Source of the DNA: Sneathiella sp.
GTDB taxonomy: Bacteria > Pseudomonadota > Alphaproteobacteria > Sneathiellales > Sneathiellaceae
Length of the DNA stretch: 5,068 nucleotides
Direction of reading: 5' to 3'
Assembly (NCBI GenBank): GCA_016765515.1
Contig: JAESPT010000297.1
Coordinates: 1 to 5,068, forward strand
Shown: in pieces, positions 1 to 5,068 of the stretch
Position numbering within the stretch: position 1 is the first letter of the stretch
How the letters are laid out: each line of letters starts with the position of its first letter
The notes under the pieces: model-generated
The model's database searches: none
Told to the model about the DNA's origin: nothing
The model's input: the letters and a program-made list of their open reading frames with translations, nothing else
Made by a program: the position numbers and the translations under genes

Positions 1-925
1 CCGGGTTGTAAATTTTGCAACCATTTAATTCGAGAGGTGCCCCATCAACGATCGCAGGTATTATTCTTTGGATAAGTCTCGCATGATATTCAAGGGCTTT
101 CTCGTGTGCCGCGTCTCGTTGGCCGTCTGCGACCGGAATGGTTGTCTTGGCATTGCGGTGCAAGGACCATTTGAGGCTGTTGAACATTTTGCCCGCCCGC
201 GTGCCGGGAAACGCGTCTGCTGCTTGAGGAGGATGGACTAGATAGAGATCATTGAGCAACTTCAGGTTTTTCATTTCTGTATTGCGCAAAGAAAATTCAT
301 GCATCACCCGAAGATGAAATAAGGCAAGACTATCGACAGCTTTCCATCTATGCGCGTCCTCAGATGCGGTCGGTAGTTTTTGTTTGCGAAATATATCGCG
401 GATAAAAGATTTTTCACGCTCGCCCAGATCCCGAGTTTGACTTGCAACAAGACTTTTTATTTCATCAGGTGAGAGATTACAGACTTCCGTAAGGACATAT
501 CCGGGGTAAATGACATCCTTGAACGCCTGAATGCCAGCTGCAAAGCAATCAAGCGCCGTCCGAGTTGACGCACCATCGTCACCCAACCCTGCTAATTCAG
601 CGCCCAGTTTAACTTTAAGTCCCTTAAACAAATGCAATCGTCGCCAGTTGCGGGTATTGCGCTTTGCCGCTTGCTCACCTTCGGCGGAGTCCACAGCCGG
701 TAATATTCCATAGGCCTCCTGCCTCATGGTTTCCAGTTGGATCAGTCGGTCCCGGCTTTGTGCCAAGCCAAAGGCAAACCACATTTTGTCGTCTCTATCG
801 GCGGTGATTTTAGGAACCCCATATTCGTCCCGATCTATTCGAACATCGGCAAATGTATGGGGCGAGAATGAGGTGAGGCCGATAAAGGCCGCACAGGCCA
901 TAAGACCATATTTAAGATGACGCAT
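1..925 (-). CDS. Penicillin acylase family protein (peptidase S45, Ntn-hydrolase), N-terminal part, cut by window edge
   Basis: The visible 308 residues are the signal peptide and most of the alpha-subunit/spacer region of a penicillin-acylase-type amidohydrolase. Residues 1-26 form a Sec signal peptide: a basic start (MRHLK), a hydrophobic core at 8-20, and T-F-A before a likely cut at 26/27. The family signature follows at once: RDEYGVPKITAD (32-43), then FAFGLAQSRDRLIQLE (50-65), the usual first strands and helix of this fold. Family members cut themselves before a Ser that becomes the N-terminal nucleophile of the beta subunit in the periplasm. That G-S-N-x-W-like site is not reached here, although by length it should lie just beyond the edge. 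The region after about residue 140 is divergent. The start is set by AGGAG five bases upstream and by the full signal peptide; a later ATG (codon 9) would remove the basic N-region. The substrate cannot be told: relatives act on beta-lactam side chains or on acyl-homoserine lactones. The family call is firm, the activity is not. Confidence 0.9.
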   Translation of the reverse strand, partial: MRHLKYGLMACAAFIGLTSFSPHTFADVRIDRDEYGVPKITADRDDKMWFAFGLAQSRDRLIQLETMRQEAYGILPAVDSAEGEQAAKRNTRNWRRLHLFKGLKVKLGAELAGLGDDGASTRTALDCFAAGIQAFKDVIYPGYVLTEVCNLSPDEIKSLVASQTRDLGEREKSFIRDIFRKQKLPTASEDAHRWKAVDSLALFHLRVMHEFSLRNTEMKNLKLLNDLYLVHPPQAADAFPGTRAGKMFNSLKWSLHRNAKTTIPVADGQRDAAHEKALEYHARLIQRIIPAIVDGAPLELNGCKIYNP

Positions 926-930
926 AAATA

Positions 931-935
931 CTCCT
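931..935 (-). promoter_or_regulatory. Ribosome binding site of the acylase gene
   Basis: On the minus strand this reads AGGAG, five bases before the ATG at 925. It is a strong Shine-Dalgarno match at normal spacing and decides the start of the acylase gene. It lies inside one arm of two inverted repeats, so its accessibility could be controlled. Confidence 0.8.
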
Positions 936-970
936 ATAAGTAGATATAATAACGAAAATAAACTTATAGG
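933..970. repeat. 9-bp perfect inverted repeat, possible operator or leader hairpin
   Basis: CCTATAAGT (933-941) and ACTTATAGG (962-970) are perfect reverse complements separated by 20 bases. The right arm falls about where transcription from the proposed acylase promoter would start. The left arm overlaps the acylase ribosome binding site. This could be a two-site operator for a regulator, or a hairpin in the acylase mRNA leader that hides the ribosome binding site. The arms are AT-rich in a very AT-rich stretch, so chance is possible. Confidence 0.4.
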
Positions 971-1020
971 TATATTTAGAATGCAATTTAAAATGTCAAT
1001 ACTAATTATATAAACAAATT
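941..1020. promoter_or_regulatory. AT-rich divergent promoter core
   Basis: Only 13 of 80 bases are G or C (about 16%), far below the flanking genes, as expected for a shared divergent promoter. It contains the acylase -35 box. On the plus strand, TATATAAAC at 1007-1015 could be a -10 element for the RHS gene, but I find no convincing -35 box at the right distance. Such DNA is also a typical target for nucleoid proteins that silence AT-rich regions. Confidence 0.5.
971..999 (-). promoter_or_regulatory. Putative sigma-70-type promoter of the acylase gene
   Basis: Read on the minus strand, 999-994 is a perfect TTGACA -35 box. With a 17-base spacer, 976-971 reads AATATA, a weak -10 box that matches TATAAT at only three positions. 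The predicted start of transcription, near 964, leaves a leader of about 40 bases ending in the AGGAG site. The perfect -35 and its position support the call; the poor -10 lowers confidence. Confidence 0.45.
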
Positions 1021-1032
1021 ATAGGAGTGTTT

Positions 1033-1110
1033 TTGCTCAAAAGTATGGATGCGTGCAAATTGGAAAAAACTTCTCACAAACCCGTAGCGGATCGCGTTTG
1101 CAGTGATTGA
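1033..1110 (+). CDS. Possible 25-residue leader peptide (low confidence)
   Basis: A short frame starts at TTG (1033), or at ATG (1045) in the same frame, and ends with TGA at 1108-1110. It is preceded by AGGAG at 1023-1027, five bases before the TTG. The ATG-started form has 21 residues, beginning MDACKLEK and ending DRVCSD, with two Cys. It lies 69 bases upstream of the RHS gene in its likely mRNA leader. I recognise no family. The only support is the good ribosome binding site; an ORF this short can easily arise by chance, and no membrane segment or stall motif is visible. It could instead be untranslated leader sequence. Confidence 0.2.
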   Translation: MLKSMDACKLEKTSHKPVADRVCSD

Positions 1111-1163
1111 CGGGGTCGTGCAGGAAAGCCTGCCTGGCCTTGAGTTCTTATTTCCAATTTTCC

Positions 1164-1169
1164 AGAGGA
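1164..1169 (+). promoter_or_regulatory. Ribosome binding site of the RHS gene
   Basis: AGAGGA lies 10 bases before the ATG at 1180. It is a fair Shine-Dalgarno match at slightly long spacing. An in-frame TGA at 1141 precedes it, and no other start codon with a ribosome site lies between, so 1180 is the best start. Confidence 0.6.
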
Positions 1170-1179
1170 AACCACGGAT

Positions 1180-1290
1180 ATGTATCGTATCGATAAAAAA
1201 CCGTCGTCTTTCTTTCGCCCCCTTGCCACAGCCTGTTTGGTTGGTGGTATAGTGGTGGTGGGTGCATCCGCACCCCCAGAGGCGAATGCG
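1180..1290 (+). other. Signal-peptide-coding segment of the RHS gene
   Basis: Codons 1-37 give a basic start (Y-R-I-D-K-K), a hydrophobic core around LATACLVGGIVVVG, and a SAPPEANA tail with cleavage expected after A37. This predicts export through Sec to the periplasm, unlike TcdB and classical Rhs proteins, which are usually made without a signal peptide. The cut site is a prediction from motif only. Confidence 0.75.
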
Positions 1291-4200
1291 GCCAGAACGA
1301 AGTCAGCGTCTCAAACAGTGACAATCGTTGATTTTGAAGAGAAAAACCTCCTTAGTCTGACGCTTAGGTTAAGGTGGATGGGTAGTCCCGTAACAATTGG
1401 GGCCGCACCTGCAGCCCCTCCGTCTCCTTCTGCAACGACACTATCACGCCCTAATGCACCGTTTTATCTGGACGTGGATGGATATCAGGGGGTGCCTGTC
1501 GTTAATTTTCCCATTGAAATGGCGCCCGGTACAAACGGGATGCAGCCCAACCTGAATATCCTGGTCAAGGGAATAGACCGAAGTGGCACGTCTGTATCAG
1601 GCATGACCCTCACCGGTATGGAAGCCCTTTCGATCTGCGGCACAGATAAAGGCCTTTGCCTTGGGGATGAAAAACTGGTTCCTATACAGGGAGCAGCCAA
1701 GGGCACGCTTTTCACAATGCGGAACGATCCGCGAACTGTGATCCGGTCTTTGGCCGGAGGAGAGGCCTATCGGTTGGAAGACGGCAATGGCCTGAGACGA
1801 TATTATACACCCAAAAATGAAGAGACAGCAGAAACCGGGCCTTGGGCACTCACAGCGTCGGCGGATTGGTTCGAGAATTTTGTACGGTATCACTATGCCC
1901 CCAATTCGGATCGTTTGGAATTGATTGAATATGGTCAGGATAAGACTGCTGTTCAGAATATTCGGTCTATCCAATTTTCCTATAGGTCCGATGAAGAGGA
2001 TGTGCCTGTTCAAATCACATCCAAGGTCGGGGACAGGATTGTTCGCCGATATTCATTGCAGCGGAATGAAACCGGGCGCATTAGCGAGATTACGGAATGT
2101 GCCGCAGATGATGCCGGAAAGTTGGCGTGTTATGCACCGTATGAGTTTAACTGGGCCCTAGAGGAAGGCGAGAATTCAACGGTTCTACAATCCGTTGGAA
2201 ATGGTAAAGGCGGGCGAACACAGATCCGCTATCAAAAATCAGGAGGAGTGACCACGGTTGCCGGATTTACGCTTCTGGATAAAGAAAATAAAATGCAGGA
2301 AAAGCGTTTTCATTTTGTGGGCGTGCAAAAAGTGAAAGATCTTGTTGTCGGTTTTGACAAATTCCGCGTTCAGGATATGGCGGCGCGGGCCGGTAAATTC
2401 GTTCATTTCGGATCTGGTGATCAAGCAGGCGTGACCCTGAATGAGGGGGAAATGACGCTGGAGAAAGACAGTGATTTTACAGCCAGGAACTTAAAGAAAA
2501 CCGCTGACGTCACCAATGTTTTCGCGGGCCTTACAAGCGCAGCCGCTATCCCCTTTGTGCTGACGGAATCCACCGCCCGCACCTATAATGACGCCGGTAA
2601 AGAGGAGACTGTTATCCGGTCGGTCCAGGACTATGATGCACGCGGTCGCATTAAACTTGGAAAAAACGGGGACAGGCAAGAGGCAACGACTTATCTGGAC
2701 GAAATTGACAAGGATTTTGTTGGTGAAGACTATGCAAACCTTGTGGTGGAACGCAGTATTACAGACACCGCGTCCGGGGCTAACGTGACCAAAAAATGGG
2801 CCTATCAATTTGAAGGTGGGTTGTTGGCGGTGACAAAAGTTAGCGGAACCCAAAATGGTCAACCTGTCGACAAAGCGTCCTCAATCCGGACTTTGGACAT
2901 CCACGGAAATGTCATTCAAATTCAGGCACAAGGCCAGGAAACCACGATCCGCTATGATGAGGAACATGCCAGTTTCCCCATTTCCATGGAGATGAAGGAC
3001 GAGAAAACCACGAGCACTGTTGAGATGAAGTTCGATCCTGAAACAGGTCAGGTTCTTTCAGATAGTCTACCCGATGGATCAGAAACCATAACAACGCTGG
3101 ATGCCATGGGGCGGGTCATTGATGATCAGACCGTGATTAAAAATCCTGATATTGCTGCCCAGAAAGAAAAACCGCAAACCCTTCAGGTTCGAAAATCCAC
3201 GACCTTTTCGAAGGACTCGGACGGAAATACGGTTGAAATCCGGACAGCGACCGTCAATGACGGCATTTCGGGCGAAAAATATACACATATTGTCCGCAAT
3301 CATACGGATAGTTTGGGACGGCAGATCAAAATTGAAAACGAAAAACAGGATGCCGATGGCACGGTCCTTTTGGCATCTTCTATGGAAACAAGATACACCG
3401 ATCAGGGCCTGGAAATCATCATTACAGATGATACAGGTTCTCGTCAGCTAACGGCATTTAATACTCTTGGCCAATTGATCCGCGAAGAAAGTGATCGATA
3501 TGGCATGACCGAATTTGCCTACAATGAGAAGGGGCAAGTCAGCCAGGTCACCAAAGGTGGCCAGGCGATGACATTTGTTTATGACAGTCTGAATAGACTG
3601 GTTGCCAAGAAACTGCCCGGTGATAACAACACTTATTATGAATATGACGAAAATTTCCCTCAAAAGGTGAGCAAAGCAATTCTGCCGGCGGGCCGGGAGG
3701 TGCGTTATAGCTATACGAAACGGGGTCAGGTTGATCAAAAGACGATCAAGGTTCCTGACTACAAAATGAAATTCTATGAGTTTGTTACTGATTTTGATTA
3801 TGAACAGTCAAAACTAAAATCCGTTGTCTATCCAGACGGATCAGCGATTGAATATCAGTATGACGGTGAGAGACTGGCATCCATCAACTGGGTGAAAGAG
3901 CCGCCAAAGGACTGGCCTGTGGATACACCGATTGTCTCCTACCATCCTCAGATTGAGGAAAATGGTATGTCCATTCTCAACAAGAAGCTTGGGAATGGCC
4001 TGCTGGAGCAGTATCGCTGGCTGAAAAGCGGTAAGTTGTCGGGTATCTCTCTCGCCCGAAAATCAAAGGATGACAGCCCTTATGCGCCGTTCTCTGATCT
4101 GTTGTATGAGTTTAATGCGGATACAAACTTGCTGGCAAATGAACAGCGTACGGAGACATTGCGAGAAGACAAGAAACTCCTTCTTAATAACGACTATAAA

Positions 4201-5068
4201 TATGACAAACAGCAACAGCTGGAAACCTTTGTCACCAGCCTGAATGGAGAAACTACCGATAGAGCTTCTTTTAGCCGGTTTAATGATCGAAAACAGATTG
4301 TAACAAAAGATCCTGCGAATGTTAACGTTATCGGAAAAAGCTTTGATCTGAGCCATGATGTTTTTGGGAATATTTCCCGGAAAAGATCCGGAAGCAGTGA
4401 TCAGACTGAATATCTGTTTGATATTGAAAATAGATTGACGAAAAGCTCGGTCAGTGATGGCCGGGAGACCCTGATCACCGAGTATTATTATGATCACTTG
4501 GGAGAGCGGATTGAAAAAGTGACGAACGGGGTATCGCGTACCCTTTATATCAGTCCATTCTATGAATTTACCGAATTTTACGGAGAAGATAATCTAGGAG
4601 AAATGCAGGAAACTCGCTATGTGTGGGATCATATGGGACGTATTGCGGCCTTTACCAATGACGTCACTGAAGAAGAACTTGCAGGGATCATTCCTGCCGT
4701 ACAATCGGCATCAAGCGGGTCCGGTGGATCTGGATTCCTGTCCTCCATTTGGGATGAAATAAGCTATCAGACATCGGCGTTAATCTCTGAAATAGAGGTG
4801 TCTACACCGGCAGAGCTTAAGAATATCAGCCCCTTGATCATGGTTCTGATACTTGCGATTGCGAGCCTTATTGCATTTGAAAAACTGACGGAAGGATCAA
4901 AAATAATAATCACGCGACGGACCGGTTTTATACAAAATCGCGTGTTCTCACTGGTCTCAATGGTGGTCATGGTGTCTTTTGTCGCATCCATGTCAGCGCC
5001 CTCTGTTCAGGCGGCACTGGAAAGTGGAGATGGGACGCCAAAATCGGGGCATGTGACCTATTTCCATC
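1180..5068 (+). CDS. Secreted SpvB/TcdB-like RHS (YD-repeat) protein with internal membrane hairpin, C-terminus cut by window edge
   Basis: An uninterrupted frame of 1296 codons runs to the edge. Residues 1-37 are a Sec signal peptide (basic MYRIDKK start, hydrophobic 15-31, A-N-A at 35-37). An Ala/Pro/Ser linker covers about 75-87. Residues about 100-327 resemble the SpvB/TcdB N-terminal domain: APGTNGMQPNLNI (115-127), a CGT-GLCL-like motif (C153, C160), WALTASADWFENFVRYHY (222-239), and ITEC...C (C307, C317). I see no DxNGDGxxD (FG-GAP/VCBS) motif, which many relatives insert next. A TcdB-middle-like beta-rich region follows (about 330-770). YD repeats are plain at 779-824, 880-905 and 1077-1113, ending in TLYISPFYEF (1121-1130) and WDHMGRIAAFT (1149-1159). 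A Gly/Ser linker (1178-1185) precedes two membrane helices (1216-1233, 1255-1271). The frame stops at VTYFH, where the DHLGS core motif is expected. RHS proteins form a hollow beta shell that encloses a C-terminal, often toxic, domain. That domain is not visible, so toxin activity is unproven. Confidence 0.9.
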   Translation, partial: MYRIDKKPSSFFRPLATACLVGGIVVVGASAPPEANAARTKSASQTVTIVDFEEKNLLSLTLRLRWMGSPVTIGAAPAAPPSPSATTLSRPNAPFYLDVDGYQGVPVVNFPIEMAPGTNGMQPNLNILVKGIDRSGTSVSGMTLTGMEALSICGTDKGLCLGDEKLVPIQGAAKGTLFTMRNDPRTVIRSLAGGEAYRLEDGNGLRRYYTPKNEETAETGPWALTASADWFENFVRYHYAPNSDRLELIEYGQDKTAVQNIRSIQFSYRSDEEDVPVQITSKVGDRIVRRYSLQRNETGRISEITECAADDAGKLACYAPYEFNWALEEGENSTVLQSVGNGKGGRTQIRYQKSGGVTTVAGFTLLDKENKMQEKRFHFVGVQKVKDLVVGFDKFRVQDMAARAGKFVHFGSGDQAGVTLNEGEMTLEKDSDFTARNLKKTADVTNVFAGLTSAAAIPFVLTESTARTYNDAGKEETVIRSVQDYDARGRIKLGKNGDRQEATTYLDEIDKDFVGEDYANLVVERSITDTASGANVTKKWAYQFEGGLLAVTKVSGTQNGQPVDKASSIRTLDIHGNVIQIQAQGQETTIRYDEEHASFPISMEMKDEKTTSTVEMKFDPETGQVLSDSLPDGSETITTLDAMGRVIDDQTVIKNPDIAAQKEKPQTLQVRKSTTFSKDSDGNTVEIRTATVNDGISGEKYTHIVRNHTDSLGRQIKIENEKQDADGTVLLASSMETRYTDQGLEIIITDDTGSRQLTAFNTLGQLIREESDRYGMTEFAYNEKGQVSQVTKGGQAMTFVYDSLNRLVAKKLPGDNNTYYEYDENFPQKVSKAILPAGREVRYSYTKRGQVDQKTIKVPDYKMKFYEFVTDFDYEQSKLKSVVYPDGSAIEYQYDGERLASINWVKEPPKDWPVDTPIVSYHPQIEENGMSILNKKLGNGLLEQYRWLKSGKLSGISLARKSKDDSPYAPFSDLLYEFNADTNLLANEQRTETLREDKKLLLNNDYKYDKQQQLETFVTSLNGETTDRASFSRFNDRKQIVTKDPANVNVIGKSFDLSHDVFGNISRKRSGSSDQTEYLFDIENRLTKSSVSDGRETLITEYYYDHLGERIEKVTNGVSRTLYISPFYEFTEFYGEDNLGEMQETRYVWDHMGRIAAFTNDVTEEELAGIIPAVQSASSGSGGSGFLSSIWDEISYQTSALISEIEVSTPAELKNISPLIMVLILAIASLIAFEKLTEGSKIIITRRTGFIQNRVFSLVSMVVMVSFVASMSAPSVQAALESGDGTPKSGHVTYFH
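1480..2160 (+). other. SpvB-like N-terminal domain segment of the RHS gene
   Basis: Residues about 101-327 follow the order of landmarks in SpvB/TcdB-type proteins. These are a P-x-E-x-APG-x-x-G-x-QP-x-L opening, then SICGT...GLCLGDEKLV, then W-x-L...D-x-x-x-N-x-V-x-Y-x-Y, then RYSLQ...GRISEITEC...C. The usual GWGWSLSG element between the first two is poorly kept, with only SGMTLTGM at 140-147. The four cysteines here are the only ones in the visible mature protein. Confidence 0.65.
4825..5013 (+). other. Transmembrane hairpin segment inside the RHS core
   Basis: Residues 1216-1233 (ISPLIMVLILAIASLIAF) and 1255-1271 (VFSLVSMVVMVSFVASM) are two uncharged hydrophobic helices. They are joined by a 21-residue loop rich in Lys and Arg (K1235, K1241, R1246, R1247, R1254). 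By the positive-inside rule the loop sits in the cytoplasm, with both the RHS body and the following core in the periplasm. This agrees with the N-terminal signal peptide. The second helix ends in SAPSVQA (1272-1278), like a signal peptidase site. Confidence 0.7.

Larger units (their letters stand above)
923..1035. repeat. Long-range inverted repeat made of two facing translation-start regions
   Basis: The minus-strand acylase start region (939-923, TTATAGGAGTATTTATG) and the plus-strand stretch 1019-1035 (TTATAGGAGTGTTTTTG) agree at 15 of 17 bases. They form arms of an inverted repeat around a central stretch of about 79 bases. The copy on the left is the real ribosome binding site and start of the acylase. 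The copy on the right would give AGGAG five bases before a TTG codon. The arms could be a duplicated regulatory element, or the trace of a small inversion or duplication at this divergent junction. Confidence 0.45.

Noticed and set aside
531..920. Two plus-strand open frames (531-713, 726-920)
   Set aside because: They lie antisense within the acylase gene, whose reading frame has clear family motifs and a signal peptide. Their own products show no recognisable features.
1007..1015. TATATAAAC as a -10 box for the RHS gene
   Set aside because: No reasonable -35 box lies 16-18 bases upstream, and such strings are expected by chance at 16% GC. It is kept only as a note in the divergent promoter entry.
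1120..1133. GCAGG-AAAG-CCTGC hairpin in the RHS leader
   Set aside because: The stem has only five pairs and no run of T follows, so it is not a convincing terminator or attenuator.
1260..1275. GGGTGC-ATCC-GCACCC hairpin within the RHS signal-peptide region
   Set aside because: The 6-bp stem is perfect, but it lies in coding sequence at the Gly-Ala-Ser-Ala-Pro turn and is most simply explained by codon content.
1485..2013. Two overlapping minus-strand frames
   Set aside because: They are antisense to the SpvB-like domain of the RHS gene, which matches known motifs in its own frame. They are shadows of that frame.
4063..4497. 144-codon minus-strand frame
   Set aside because: It lies antisense to well-formed YD repeats. 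It is rich in Ile and Phe because it is the complement of Asp/Glu/Lys/Asn-rich coding sequence.
3514..4518. YD repeats considered as DNA tandem repeats
   Set aside because: The repetition is at protein motif level only. The DNA units are diverged with irregular spacing, so no nucleotide repeat array is present.

Overview
The window holds two large, divergently transcribed protein-coding genes, both cut by the window edges, separated by a short, AT-rich intergenic region. Each begins with a clear Sec-type signal peptide ending in an A-x-A-like site, and each family is best known from Gram-negative bacteria. The likely source is therefore a Gram-negative bacterium, probably a proteobacterium of moderate GC. 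The genus cannot be read from the sequence.

Left part (minus strand, 925 down to 1): the N-terminal 308 residues of an exported penicillin-acylase family (Ntn-hydrolase, peptidase S45) protein. The signal peptide, the RDEYGVP motif and the AQSRDRLIQLE motif are visible. The autoprocessing site and catalytic Ser are not, because the gene runs off the window. Its start is fixed by a good AGGAG ribosome binding site.

Intergenic part (926-1179): the core at 941-1020 is only about 16% GC. It carries a TTGACA -35-like box pointing at the acylase, a 9-bp inverted repeat straddling the expected transcription start, and a second long-range inverted repeat. The arms of that second repeat are two near-identical ribosome-binding/start regions facing in opposite directions. 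The right-hand one may serve a 25-codon leader ORF (1033-1110).

Right part (plus strand, 1180 to the end): one uninterrupted reading frame of 1296 codons with no stop before the window ends. It encodes a secreted SpvB/TcdB-like RHS (YD-repeat) protein. In order it shows a signal peptide, an Ala/Pro/Ser linker, an SpvB-like N-terminal domain with two cysteine pairs, a long beta-rich middle region, several YD repeats, a Gly/Ser linker, and a two-helix transmembrane hairpin with a basic loop. The window ends at VTYFH, exactly where the conserved DHLGS part of the RHS core would normally begin. The C-terminal tip, which in RHS proteins usually carries any toxin activity, and any immunity gene lie outside the window.

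The two genes share a divergent promoter region, but nothing here shows that they act together. The most unusual point is the membrane hairpin placed inside the RHS core. Its second helix looks like an internal signal peptide, so the protein may be anchored in the inner membrane with its body in the periplasm, or may be cut there. I see no RNA genes, CRISPR arrays or insertion sequences.
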